Of a stretch of DNA of 64,000 bases, positions 44,213-53,270 are shown one piece after another. The notes beneath the pieces are model-generated. The model made no database searches. It was not told the origin of the DNA and worked only from the letters and a program-made list of their open reading frames with translations. How positions within the stretch are numbered: the stretch's first letter is position 1; every line of letters starts with the position of its first letter. The translations under genes were made by a program, and so were the position numbers. Source of the DNA: Ornithomonoglobus_A sp045612845 (GTDB lineage Bacteria > Bacillota > Clostridia > UBA1381). Where the stretch lies: contig JAZKZV010000025.1 of assembly GCA_045612845.1 (NCBI GenBank), positions 176,185 through 240,184 of the forward strand. Reading direction: 5' to 3'.

Positions 44213-45892
44213 ATGAATAAAAACATTTTACTTTGTGCAATAAATTCAAAGTATATACACACCTCATTGTCTGTCAGGGAATTGTATCATTATGCTGATG
44301 ATGAGAGGGTACAGTTTAAAGAGTTTACAATAAACGAAAAACCGTATGATATAATGAGTGCTATTTATGAACTCAAATGTGATGCGGTTTTATTTTCATG
44401 TTACATTTGGAATATTGAGTATGTTTGTGAAGTAGCACAACTGCTCAAACAGGTTTCGCCTGATATACAGATTGTACTTGGAGGCCCTGAGGTAAGCTAT
44501 AACAGTATACATGTAATGCAAAAATATGATTTTGTAGATGCAATAATACGTGGTGAGGGAGAGCTCACATTCAGTGAGTATCTTAAATATGGTCTTGATA
44601 TCGATGGCATGACATTAAAAAAAGATGGACAAATAGTAAAAAATAACGATAGGGAGATAATTGAAGATTTATCCATATTACCTTTTCCGTATTCAGATGA
44701 TGACCTGGAGGAAAACAAAAATAAGCTTATATATTATGAAAGCAGCAGAGGGTGCCCGTTTAGGTGTAGTTACTGTCTATCTTCCGTTGAGCATAAATTA
44801 CGATTAAAGAATATTGAGATTGTAAAGAATGAGTTATTAAAGTTTATTAAGCATGATGTTAGAATTGTAAAGCTTGTTGACAGAACTTTTAATGCAGATA
44901 AAAAGAGAACTGTTGAGTTGTTAGAATTTCTTATACAGAATGCCTCAAATACAACATTCCACTTTGAGGTGGCGGCGGATATTATTGATGATGAGCTTCT
45001 ATCAGTTTTGGAGAGAGCACCAAAAGGTCTGTTCCAATTCGAAATAGGTGTACAATCTACCAACAAATGTACAATTTCTGCGATAGACAGGAAAATGGAT
45101 TTTAATAAGCTTTCGTATGTTGTTAAAAAATTAAAATTATTCAATAACATCCATATTCACCTTGACCTTATAGCGGGTTTGCCGTATGAAGATATAAAAT
45201 CATTTAAAAATTCTTTTGATGATGTTTTTTCGCTTTCACCTGATATGCTTCAACTTGGCTTTTTAAAGCTCTTGCATGGAACAAAAATACGTAGTCAGGA
45301 AAATGAATTTGATTATAGATATACAGCTAAGCCACCATATGAAATATTATCTGATAAATTTTTGTCATTTGATGATATTAAACTACTAAAGGGTATAGAC
45401 GTTGTGGTTGATAAATTCTACAATAGCGGTGATTTTGAAAATTCTTTAAAATATCTGATGCAAGACTATAACTCGTCTTTTGATTTCTTTGAAGAACTAT
45501 ATAAATTTTATAAGGCAGAGGGTTACGAAAAGGTTGGTGTATCTAAACAAACACTTTACGATATATTATACCTTTTTAATAAACATGACGAATTGTTTTG
45601 CGATATTTTAAAGTACGACTATCTTTTGAATAATAAACCGCGTATTATGGAGTGGAATCCAAGAGGCTACGATAAGGAACTTCAAAAGAAACGCCTTGAA
45701 ATATTAAGTGAAGAATTTATCCGTGAAAATCTTCCTGAATATATAGGTGTTGATGCGCGTGATATAATCAAAACTGTACATTTTGAGGGCTTTGATTATA
45801 ATATTACGGGAAATTATAAAAAGGAATATAACATAATATTATTTGATAATAAATGGAGAAGAACTGTAAAAATACAAAAAAGGGGACAGTAA
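44213..45892 (+). CDS. B12-binding-domain radical SAM protein (DUF4080 type)
   Basis: 559 residues. N-terminal cobalamin-binding-like domain (SCYIWNIEYVCEVAQLLK, IVLGGPEVSYN), radical SAM motif CPFRCSYC near residue 180, TIM-barrel segments, and a C-terminal DUF4080-like region. These proteins are widespread in Clostridia; the substrate is unknown. Located between hpt and folC with 1-2 base gaps, so it is in a nucleotide/folate operon by position only. Confidence 0.88.
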   Translation: MNKNILLCAINSKYIHTSLSVRELYHYADDERVQFKEFTINEKPYDIMSAIYELKCDAVLFSCYIWNIEYVCEVAQLLKQVSPDIQIVLGGPEVSYNSIHVMQKYDFVDAIIRGEGELTFSEYLKYGLDIDGMTLKKDGQIVKNNDREIIEDLSILPFPYSDDDLEENKNKLIYYESSRGCPFRCSYCLSSVEHKLRLKNIEIVKNELLKFIKHDVRIVKLVDRTFNADKKRTVELLEFLIQNASNTTFHFEVAADIIDDELLSVLERAPKGLFQFEIGVQSTNKCTISAIDRKMDFNKLSYVVKKLKLFNNIHIHLDLIAGLPYEDIKSFKNSFDDVFSLSPDMLQLGFLKLLHGTKIRSQENEFDYRYTAKPPYEILSDKFLSFDDIKLLKGIDVVVDKFYNSGDFENSLKYLMQDYNSSFDFFEELYKFYKAEGYEKVGVSKQTLYDILYLFNKHDELFCDILKYDYLLNNKPRIMEWNPRGYDKELQKKRLEILSEEFIRENLPEYIGVDARDIIKTVHFEGFDYNITGNYKKEYNIILFDNKWRRTVKIQKRGQ

Positions 45893-45893
45893 A

Positions 45894-47114
45894 ATGAATT
45901 ACAATGAAGCACTTGAATATATACACAAAATACCAAAATTTGTGCGTCCCCTGGGCAATGCAAATTTACAAGAGTTATTAAAAAAGCTCGGCAATCCTCA
46001 GGATAATTTAAAATATATTCATATTGCGGGTACGAATGGAAAAGGCTCTACTGCAGCGATGATTTCCGAGATTTTAAAGTGCAGTGGTTACAGAGTTGGA
46101 TTGTTCACATCTCCATTTATAGAAGTGTTCAATGAGAGGATTCAGATAAACTGCAAAAATATTACGGATGCTGATTTGTGTTATTACACAGAAATTGTAA
46201 AAAACACAATGGAAAAAGGGGGACTTCAGGTTTCTGAATTTGCTTTTATATGTGCAGTTGCATTTATGTATTTTAATAAACAAAAATGTGATTATGTTGT
46301 GTTGGAAACCGGTATGGGGGGCAGACTTGATGCAACCAATATTATAAGTAAAAGTGAGGTTTGTGTGCTTACTTCTATCAGTCTTGACCACACTCAGTTT
46401 TTAGGTGAGACAATAGAAGAAATTACACTCGAAAAATGCGGAATAATAAAGCATGGTGCAGAGGTTGTTTCCTATCCGAACGAATATTTAAAAGATATCA
46501 TAAATAATGAGGCTGCAAAAATAGGTGCGAATATAAGGTTTGCAAAGAAACCGTTTATTACAGAAAATGGTTTTGTATATAAGGATACGGAATACAATTT
46601 ATCGCTCAAAGGTGTATATCAACCATATAATGCTGCTGTTGCAATAGAGACGATAGATGCATTAAGAGACAGGGGAGTGTACATTAGCGAAGATGCTGTA
46701 CACGATGGACTTGCAAGTGTAAAATGGCCTGTAAGATTTGAATTTATAAGAAAAAATCTTGTTATAGATGGTGCGCATAATCCTGATGGAATAGAAGTAT
46801 TAAAAAAATCGCTCATAGGACTAAATAAAAAAATTATTCTTGTTATGGCTATGATGGAGGATAAAAGTGTTTGTGAGTGTATAAGTAATATATCAGGGAT
46901 TGCTGATTATTTTGTTGCAACACAGTTGGACATGCAAAGATGCCTTGAGGCAGAGGAGTTAATTAAGTATTCAGATGTAAATGGTGAGGTTATAGCTGAC
47001 CCGCTAAAAGCAACCCAAAGAGCGCTTAATATGGCGGATGATGATACTGTTGTATGTGTCTGTGGTTCCCTGTATCTGGCAGGGAGTGTAAAAAAGAACA
47101 TAAAAGCAATATAA
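45894..47114 (+). CDS. folC: Folylpolyglutamate synthase (FolC family)
   Basis: 406 residues. Mur-ligase fold adding glutamates to folate, possibly with dihydrofolate synthase activity. ATP loop in HIAGTNGKGSTAAMI, central ETGMGGRLDATNI, SISLDHTQFLGETIEEI and C-terminal IDGAHNPDGIE. Normal length. Ribosome site AAAGGGGA one base after the previous stop. Confidence 0.95.
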   Translation: MNYNEALEYIHKIPKFVRPLGNANLQELLKKLGNPQDNLKYIHIAGTNGKGSTAAMISEILKCSGYRVGLFTSPFIEVFNERIQINCKNITDADLCYYTEIVKNTMEKGGLQVSEFAFICAVAFMYFNKQKCDYVVLETGMGGRLDATNIISKSEVCVLTSISLDHTQFLGETIEEITLEKCGIIKHGAEVVSYPNEYLKDIINNEAAKIGANIRFAKKPFITENGFVYKDTEYNLSLKGVYQPYNAAVAIETIDALRDRGVYISEDAVHDGLASVKWPVRFEFIRKNLVIDGAHNPDGIEVLKKSLIGLNKKIILVMAMMEDKSVCECISNISGIADYFVATQLDMQRCLEAEELIKYSDVNGEVIADPLKATQRALNMADDDTVVCVCGSLYLAGSVKKNIKAI

Positions 47115-47138
47115 AATAACAAACATAGAACAAATATA

Positions 47139-47167
47139 TTGACAATTTTTTTTAAAAAATATATACT
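47139..47167 (+). promoter_or_regulatory. Promoter of the Gfo/Idh oxidoreductase gene
   Basis: Consensus TTGACA (47139-47144), 17-base spacer, TATACT (47162-47167); the gene starts at 47207. Confidence 0.75.
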
Positions 47168-47206
47168 ATTAGGTGTAAAATGCATTAGTGGAAGGAACGT
47201 GCTGAG

Positions 47207-48214
47207 ATGAAGATATATAATGTCGCACTTATAGGGTGTGGACAAATGGGAGAGGTACATCTTGACCATATATACTACAAAGAAAACGTGTGTGTAAAAT
47301 ATGTGTGCGATACCGATGTTGAACGTGCAGAAGACTTTAAACGCAGATTTAATGCCGAGAATATAGAAACAGATGCGGAGAAATGCATAGCATCGCCTGA
47401 TGTTGATATTGTTATTATTGCAACGTACCCATCAACTCATTTGGAGTATTTAAAGCTCTGTATAAAATATAATAAACATGTAATTTGTGAAAAACCAATC
47501 ACTACAAATCTAAAGGATGGTGAGGAGTTTGTTCGTTGCGTTAAAGAAAATCCTCATGTAAAAGTTCTTGTTGGACATATACTCCGACATAACCGTACAT
47601 ATAATATGGTTGCAAAGATGATTCAGGATGGTGCAATAGGTAAGCCTGTTGTTATGAGAATGGCTCAAAATCACCATACAATGAATTGGGAAAGATATTT
47701 AATGCTCCTTAAAGAAGCACCGCCGATAATTGACTGTGGTGTACATTACATGGATGTAATGCAGTGGTTTACGGGTGAAAAGATTATTGATGTTTCGGGA
47801 ATAGGTGCAAGAACTGAAATGGATGTTCCAAAAGGATTGTACAATTACGGGCTGGTTACGGTAAGGCTTTCCGGAGGTTCTGTAGGATATTATGAGGCTG
47901 GTTGGTCTAATACAATGTCATCTGACAACCTGAAGGAGTTTGTTGGTCCAAAGGGAAGTATAAGGATAATATATCAAAAAGACAGACAATCGCATCAGGA
48001 AGAGGGCGACCTTATAGAGTATTATAAGTATCCCGAAAAAACCTACGAGATGATAAACGTAGACAGCGAAAGAAAGCCGACGGACGTACAATTTGATGCA
48101 TTGATTGATATGATAGAAAATGATGCGCCTGCATGTCCGGCTATTGATGATGTTTTCGAAAGCTTTAAAATTACATTAAAAGCCGATGAGGTAATAAAAA
48201 AGGCAAACCCTTAA
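47207..48214 (+). CDS. Gfo/Idh/MocA-family oxidoreductase
   Basis: 335 residues. NAD(P)-binding ALIGCGQMGEVHLDHI at the start, the conserved ICEKPIT (Lys of the EKP motif) near residue 95, and a C-terminal alpha/beta domain with DCGVHYMDVMQWF. Family members oxidise or reduce sugars, inositols and sugar acids. Located in front of a DUF4867-like protein and an RpiB-type isomerase and near a rhamnosidase, so a sugar or sugar-acid substrate from plant polysaccharide is likely; which one is unknown. Confidence 0.88.
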   Translation: MKIYNVALIGCGQMGEVHLDHIYYKENVCVKYVCDTDVERAEDFKRRFNAENIETDAEKCIASPDVDIVIIATYPSTHLEYLKLCIKYNKHVICEKPITTNLKDGEEFVRCVKENPHVKVLVGHILRHNRTYNMVAKMIQDGAIGKPVVMRMAQNHHTMNWERYLMLLKEAPPIIDCGVHYMDVMQWFTGEKIIDVSGIGARTEMDVPKGLYNYGLVTVRLSGGSVGYYEAGWSNTMSSDNLKEFVGPKGSIRIIYQKDRQSHQEEGDLIEYYKYPEKTYEMINVDSERKPTDVQFDALIDMIENDAPACPAIDDVFESFKITLKADEVIKKANP

Positions 48215-48225
48215 TAATAAAATTT

Positions 48226-48251
48226 TGCAAATATATTCAGGTAAAATTTGC
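48226..48251. promoter_or_regulatory. Dyad TGCAAAT...ATTTGC, candidate regulator site
   Basis: GCAAAT (48227-48232) and ATTTGC (48246-48251) form an inverted repeat. The 12 bases TGCAAATATATT also occur at 50490-50501 upstream of the AraC gene. Candidate AraC operator in front of the DUF4867-isomerase unit. Confidence 0.4.
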
Positions 48252-48290
48252 TTAAATAAGTTGATATGCTGGTGTGCATTTTGTGCTTGA

Positions 48291-48347
48291 AAGAATATAA
48301 TGCAAAAAAGAAATAACATAGTATATTTATTTTTTGCAATAAATATG
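48291..48347 (+). promoter_or_regulatory. Shared upstream element, copy A
   Basis: 48291-48335 matches 50569-50613 at 42 of 45 positions by hand alignment (AAGAATATAATGCAAAAAA core). It contains TATAAT and TGCAAAAAA. Position before the DUF4867-like gene suggests a common promoter/operator with the GH78 gene. Confidence 0.65.
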
Positions 48348-48377
48348 ATAGTCTTTAAAGTAGAAAGGATGGTTTTT

Positions 48378-49013
48378 GTGAAGGTATATAAAGTTACAGA
48401 CAAAGAGTTTAATGAGTACGGAAAGGTTCTTGAAGGATATGATTTTTCTGAACTTCTAAGTGCTTTGTCAAAGTTGGAAATTCCTGATGCCGGAATTGTA
48501 TACAAGGCATCTGTTAAAGAATTAGAAAATGTAAGTGAATTCTCAAAAATGTACAACAGAGGTTTTGGAGGTATGCCTATTCAAGTGGGATATGTAGGCG
48601 GAAACAGCAAAATTCTTAACTGTCTTGAATATCACAAAGCAAGTGAATTTAATATTGCTCTTGATGATGTTGTGCTTGTTTTAGGTAAACAGACCGAAAT
48701 TGAAGATGGTGTATTTGATACATCGCTTTGTAAAGCATTTGTATTGCCTGCCGGATTCGGAGTTGAATTGTACGCTACAACATTGCATTATGCTCCAATG
48801 AATGTTTCTGGGCAGGGATATCGTGTTGTTTGTGTTTTGCCGCTTGGAACAAATGGTTGCAAACCTGAATTTGATGTTGTTAATGTAGAGGATAAAATGT
48901 GTGCTGGCTCAAATAAATGGCTCTTGGCGCATCCCGAGTCGGGAGAGGCTGCCGACGGAAAGTACGTTGGTTTAAAAGGTGAAAATATTTTATTTGAAAA
49001 TTTAAAATTCTAA
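48378..49013 (+). CDS. DUF4867-like protein, sugar-catabolism associated
   Basis: About 211 residues beginning MKVYKVTDKEFNEYGKVLEGYDFSELL. I recognise it as DUF4867-like from memory. The central and C-terminal parts (CKAFVLPAGFGVELYATTLHYAP, GYRVVCVLPLGTN) look like a cupin-type beta barrel with His and Glu that might bind metal. GTG 48378 is chosen: AGAAAGG lies 9 bases upstream but abuts the ATG at 48369. Seven bases before the isomerase gene, so it probably acts on the same sugar, for example as an epimerase or isomerase (inference). Confidence 0.75.
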   Translation: MKVYKVTDKEFNEYGKVLEGYDFSELLSALSKLEIPDAGIVYKASVKELENVSEFSKMYNRGFGGMPIQVGYVGGNSKILNCLEYHKASEFNIALDDVVLVLGKQTEIEDGVFDTSLCKAFVLPAGFGVELYATTLHYAPMNVSGQGYRVVCVLPLGTNGCKPEFDVVNVEDKMCAGSNKWLLAHPESGEAADGKYVGLKGENILFENLKF

Positions 49014-49026
49014 AGGAGAGATGAAA

Positions 49027-49572
49027 ATGGAAAAGAAAATTTACATCGGTAATGACACTGCGGGTTATTATTTAAAAACAAAATGTATCGAATATCTTGA
49101 AGGAAAGGGTATTCCTTATGTAGACTGTGGTTCAGAGGACGATCCTGATATCGAAGCTACACGTTATCCTTTCTTTGCAGCTAAGGTTGCAAAGGCAGTT
49201 GCAAGCGGAGAAGCAAGATGCGGACTTTTAATTTGCGGTACAGGTATTGGTATTAGCATGGCTGCTAATAAATTCAAGGGTGTTCGTGCTGCATTAGTAA
49301 ACAGTACATACCTTGCAAGAATGACAAGACGCCACAATGATGCAAATATACTTTGTCTTGGCGGCAGAACAATTGGCGAATGGGAAGCTATTGATATATT
49401 AGAAACATTCTTAAATACTGAGTATGACGGATTATTCCATGATGGTTCTTTAAATCTTATAAAAGAAGCTGAGGAATATATGATGAATGATAATGTATGG
49501 CAAGAAGAACCAAGAAAAATTTCTACAGGTCCTCTTGCAGATGCAGAAATATTTGACCGTTCAAAGGGTTGA
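49027..49572 (+). CDS. RpiB/LacA/LacB-family sugar-phosphate isomerase
   Basis: About 181 residues. IYIGNDTAGYYLKTKCIEYL at the start (family DHAG block as NDTAG), CGTGIGISMAANK with the catalytic Cys, and RRHNDANILCLGGR. Interconverts aldose and ketose phosphates; could be ribose-5-phosphate, galactose-6-phosphate or allose-6-phosphate isomerase. About 30 residues longer than RpiB at the C-terminus, as in sugar-operon paralogs. ATG 49027 fits AAAGGAGAG; ATG 49021 is too close to it. Confidence 0.88.
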   Translation: MEKKIYIGNDTAGYYLKTKCIEYLEGKGIPYVDCGSEDDPDIEATRYPFFAAKVAKAVASGEARCGLLICGTGIGISMAANKFKGVRAALVNSTYLARMTRRHNDANILCLGGRTIGEWEAIDILETFLNTEYDGLFHDGSLNLIKEAEEYMMNDNVWQEEPRKISTGPLADAEIFDRSKG

Positions 49573-49610
49573 TTTTAAAAATTATATTTAAATAAGCATA
49601 AATACAGAGA

Positions 49611-49648
49611 GGTTTGTGTGTCTTAATTAAGACACACAAACCCCTTTT
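49611..49648. terminator. Terminator between the isomerase and AraC genes
   Basis: GGTTTGTGTGTCTT and AAGACACACAAACC form a perfect 14-bp stem with a 4-base loop, followed by CCTTTTTG; it lies between convergent genes. Confidence 0.8.
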
Positions 49649-49656
49649 TGTATTAT

Positions 49657-50460
49657 CTATATATTTTTGTAAAAATTCGTCTTATATGCACTCGGGGAAA
49701 AACCGGTTTTTTTCTTAAACATACGAGAAAAATAATATGGTGTGTTAAAACCGCATTTTTCTGAAATTTCATTTATATTAAGCATGTTACTTTCGAGCAT
49801 AAATTTTGCCTGAGAAATACGATAATCAATCAAATCGTCAATGGGTGTTGTTTTGTAGTATTCCTTGTATAGCTTTAAAAAATGACTTTTAGACAAATTG
49901 GAAAGGTTAGCAATTGATTCGAGAGTCCATGGCTTTGAATAATCGTTTGTAAATATTTTTCTTGCATTCCTGATAATCTCAAACGAATTCGCATCCGGAG
50001 GCGTAAAGTGTCTTCCGTTATTGCGTGCGAGCTCTATAAATAGTTCAGTAATTAAAACCTTAAGATACAAAGGCTTAAATGCATTTTCTTCAGATAACTC
50101 ATCTTGAATTTTATATATAAGCTTTGTTATTGAATTGTTGCCATATGCAGGTACAATTACATTAGTAAGAATATTCATATTCTTTACAAGTGAATCCACG
50201 TAATCACCCTTTAGATACATCCAGTCATTTGTAAAACCAACATCCGAGTTGGAAACATTTGCATGATACACGTCAGAATTTGGCGTATGCAATATATAAC
50301 TTGATGCTTTGCCTGTTCGCAAGCCTGATTGCGTTGTGCTTATAAAATCTGTATGAAAAAAAGCGAACACATAGCAATCCGGATATGTGCTCTTGTGAAA
50401 AATAAATCCGGGATTATGTTTGTATTTTGCTCCGCATGATACAATCTTTAAATTATCCAT
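49657..50460 (-). CDS. AraC-family transcriptional regulator (rhamnosidase region)
   Basis: About 267 residues. N-terminal sensor domain without clear cupin motif; C-terminal double HTH (WTLESIANLSNLSKSHFLKLY and INEISEKCGFNTPYYFSRMFKKKTGFSP). ATG 50460 has GGAGTG upstream; ATG 50472 has none. Divergent from the GH78 gene and convergent with the DUF4867-isomerase unit. Both of these units carry the same upstream element, so this protein is the natural candidate for binding it. Confidence 0.88.
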   Translation of the reverse strand: MDNLKIVSCGAKYKHNPGFIFHKSTYPDCYVFAFFHTDFISTTQSGLRTGKASSYILHTPNSDVYHANVSNSDVGFTNDWMYLKGDYVDSLVKNMNILTNVIVPAYGNNSITKLIYKIQDELSEENAFKPLYLKVLITELFIELARNNGRHFTPPDANSFEIIRNARKIFTNDYSKPWTLESIANLSNLSKSHFLKLYKEYYKTTPIDDLIDYRISQAKFMLESNMLNINEISEKCGFNTPYYFSRMFKKKTGFSPSAYKTNFYKNI

Positions 50461-50489
50461 AATACACTCCATTGTTTTTCATAACTTAA

Positions 50490-50522
50490 TGCAAATATAT
50501 TTATTATTAAAAATATGCAAAT
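50490..50522. promoter_or_regulatory. Direct TGCAAAT repeats upstream of the AraC gene
   Basis: TGCAAATATATTT at 50490 and TGCAAATTT at 50516, 26 bases apart (about 2.5 turns), in the AraC-GH78 intergenic region. AraC-type proteins often bind paired direct repeats. A third TGCAAA is inside element copy B at 50579. Confidence 0.4.
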
Positions 50523-50568
50523 TTCTATAATTTATTATAATTAGTGATTTGATGTTTGTCAATAAATT

Positions 50569-50625
50569 AAGAATATAATGCAAAAAACAAATAATATAAT
50601 ATATTTATTTTTTTTATAAATAATG
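50569..50625 (+). promoter_or_regulatory. Shared upstream element, copy B (GH78 promoter region)
   Basis: Near-identical to the element at 48291 (see copy A). It starts about 118 bases before the alpha-L-rhamnosidase ATG. Confidence 0.65.
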
Positions 50626-50686
50626 TTAAACTTAGTTAAAAGATAATCTTATTCTATATAATTAAAAACAGAAAGTTGGAGCAAGA

Positions 50687-53221
50687 ATGTATATTGACTT
50701 AAAATGTTGTGATGCTGAAAAACCGATAGGTGTAGAAAAACCGGATTTTTCGTGGATTGTTTGTGATTGTGATGATACAATGCAAACAGCTTATAGGATT
50801 ATTGTTTTTGAATACTACAATCACGATAAAAAAAGAATAGTCTGGGACACAAAAAAAGTCAACTCAGGCTATTCATATCATGTTGAATATCAGGGAGAAA
50901 AGCTAAAACCAAATACAATGTATTATTGGCAGGTTACAGTATATACAGAAAAACATACTATCGTGAGTAATATTACAAGCTTCATTACAGGTTTGTTTGA
51001 TTTTACAGATGTTAATTGGATTTCGCCCACAAGTGATATAAATTCTCCTTTTATATACAAGGAGTTTGAACTTGAAAACATAAATGAATATGCTACTGTA
51101 AATATATGTGGCTTGGGTTTCTTTGAACTCTATATTAACGGAAAAAAAGTTTCCGACGAATTTATGAGCCCGGCGCGTACAGATTACGATACAGTTAACT
51201 ACGAAAATCTTGCATATCCCTATTTCAACACTACAAGAAAAAGTGTATTTTATCTTACATACGAAGTTGCGCAATATTTGCGTGCAGGAAAAAACAATAT
51301 TGTAGTATGGCTTGGTAACGGATGGTATAAGCAACGCGGAAGATTTGTTGAGGGATTATTCGACTATGGCGATGAGCTTAAAATGTTTCTTAAACTCACA
51401 AATGGTAATAATGTGATTGACAGTGATTGTACATGGCAATATACAAAGAGCCCGATTTTATATGATAATATTTTTTATGGCGAATTATACGACTCCAATA
51501 TACATGATCTTACATCAGAGTTTAAGTCTTGTAATGACGATAAATATGTACATATCGCAACGCCTCCGTCAGGAACTATTAAATCACAGATGTGTCCGGC
51601 AGATCGTGCTATAGAAACAAGCATGCCAAAACTTATTGCACCGAATATATATGATGCAACAATGTGTTTAACAGGTTTGGTGCGGATTTCGGTATCGGGC
51701 AAAAAAGGTGATAAAGTTGAAATTTATTATTCTGAACAGTTAAATGATGATTATTCACTTGACTTTACATCAACGGTGGGCTATGTTGAATCTGATAAGA
51801 ATCAGATTCAAAAAGATGTGTATATCCTTAGCGGAAACAAAGAGGAAATATATATGCCCAGATTTGTATGGCATGCATTCAGGTATTTTAGTATATCTGT
51901 AACTGCGGGTGTGAGAATAAGGAGTGTTAGTGTTCATCATCTTTGCACCGATGTAAAAAAGAGGACATACTTTAAATGTTCTGAAAATATGCTCAACAAT
52001 CTGCATAAAATTTGTACTAATACATTGCGATATAATATCCATGGGGGTGTGCCTATGGATTGTCCTCACAGAGAACGTCTGGGCTATACAGGTGATGGTC
52101 AGTCCTCATCATTATCGGTAATGTATAATTTTGATGCATATAGCCTGTATACTAAATGGATAGATGATATTTTGGATACACAGAATCAGGATACAGGATT
52201 TGTTGCTCACACTGCTCCGTTTAATGGCGGTGGCGGCGGGCCTGCATGGGGAAGTGCAGTTGCTGTTGTACCATGGAATTTATATATGCAATACGGTGAT
52301 AAAAATATACTCAAAAAATGTGAAGAGCCAATAAGAAAATGGATTATATATTTATCTGAAAGAAAAACAGATGGGTTGATTTCCAGGGAGGAAAGCGGAA
52401 GCTGGTGCCTGGGTGATTGGGTAATGCCAAGTAAATATCCATGGAGCGAACCGCATCTTGATGAGATTAAAATACCTTCTGAGCTTGTTAACACTGTATA
52501 CTATATTTATTGTATTGATATTTATATCAATATATTAAGGATTCTTCATAAAAAGAAAGATGTGTGGTTTATAAAGGAACGCGATGATTCTGTACTTGCA
52601 TTAAACAAAACATATTTAAACAGATTTTATGCAGAGGGAAAACAGGGAAGTGATGTGTTTCCTTTATTTGCAGACATTGTGCCTGAAACAGACAAGCAAG
52701 GAGTATTAAACCATTTAATAAAAACAATCGAAAACAAAAAATATTGTTTTGATACCGGTTTATTAGGTACAAACATCCTTTTTGATGTTCTTGATAAGTA
52801 TAACAGAAATGACATAGCGATGAAGATGCTGCTTAATGATAAATATCCGAGTTATGGACATTTTATAAAGAATGGTGCAACTACCCTGTGGGAAACATGG
52901 GAAGGCAATGGTTCGCAAAATCATACAGCCCTTTCGTCGATCGATGCATGGTTCTTTTATGGTCTTGCCGGAATTAAGCCTAATGCATTAAATGGTGGCT
53001 ACAAAAATTTTAGTATAAAACCATTTTTTGCTAAGGAACTTACGCATCTTGATGTAAAATTAAAATGCGAATACGGGGTAATTGATGTTTGCTGGGTAAA
53101 GAACGGTAAAAATATTGATTTAAATGTAAAGATTCCGTTTAATACAACAGCAGAGCTTATATTGCCTGATGAAAAGCTTACTTTAAAGGCCGGTAACCAT
53201 AAGCTGAGTGTAAAACTTTAA
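50687..53221 (+). CDS. Alpha-L-rhamnosidase, glycoside hydrolase family 78, cytoplasmic
   Basis: 844 residues, no signal peptide. N-terminal Ig-like domain, beta-sandwich domains (YINGKKVSDEFMSPARTDYD...), then the (alpha/alpha)6 catalytic domain with GVPMDCPHRERLGYTGDGQ near residue 455 (general-acid Glu region) and NGATTLWETWEGNGSQNHT near 728, ending in a C-terminal beta domain. Releases rhamnose from rhamnogalacturonan fragments or glycosides taken into the cell. Under the shared element at 50569 and likely controlled by the neighbouring AraC protein. No rhamnose isomerase/kinase genes are in the window. Confidence 0.93.
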   Translation: MYIDLKCCDAEKPIGVEKPDFSWIVCDCDDTMQTAYRIIVFEYYNHDKKRIVWDTKKVNSGYSYHVEYQGEKLKPNTMYYWQVTVYTEKHTIVSNITSFITGLFDFTDVNWISPTSDINSPFIYKEFELENINEYATVNICGLGFFELYINGKKVSDEFMSPARTDYDTVNYENLAYPYFNTTRKSVFYLTYEVAQYLRAGKNNIVVWLGNGWYKQRGRFVEGLFDYGDELKMFLKLTNGNNVIDSDCTWQYTKSPILYDNIFYGELYDSNIHDLTSEFKSCNDDKYVHIATPPSGTIKSQMCPADRAIETSMPKLIAPNIYDATMCLTGLVRISVSGKKGDKVEIYYSEQLNDDYSLDFTSTVGYVESDKNQIQKDVYILSGNKEEIYMPRFVWHAFRYFSISVTAGVRIRSVSVHHLCTDVKKRTYFKCSENMLNNLHKICTNTLRYNIHGGVPMDCPHRERLGYTGDGQSSSLSVMYNFDAYSLYTKWIDDILDTQNQDTGFVAHTAPFNGGGGGPAWGSAVAVVPWNLYMQYGDKNILKKCEEPIRKWIIYLSERKTDGLISREESGSWCLGDWVMPSKYPWSEPHLDEIKIPSELVNTVYYIYCIDIYINILRILHKKKDVWFIKERDDSVLALNKTYLNRFYAEGKQGSDVFPLFADIVPETDKQGVLNHLIKTIENKKYCFDTGLLGTNILFDVLDKYNRNDIAMKMLLNDKYPSYGHFIKNGATTLWETWEGNGSQNHTALSSIDAWFFYGLAGIKPNALNGGYKNFSIKPFFAKELTHLDVKLKCEYGVIDVCWVKNGKNIDLNVKIPFNTTAELILPDEKLTLKAGNHKLSVKL

Positions 53222-53231
53222 AAATCATATG

Positions 53232-53267
53232 AAAAAACAGACGATATATAAAATTTCGTCTGTTTTT
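53232..53267. terminator. Bidirectional terminator between GH78 and MFS genes
   Basis: AAAAACAGACG and CGTCTGTTTTT form an 11-bp stem around a 13-base AT loop, between convergent genes. Confidence 0.8.
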
Positions 53268-53270
53268 ATA

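Noticed and set aside
49657..50460. AraC protein as a standard RhaR/RhaS rhamnose activator
   Set aside because: No rhaA/rhaB/rhaD genes are present and the sensor domain shows no rhamnose-specific features, so a Rha name is not supported.
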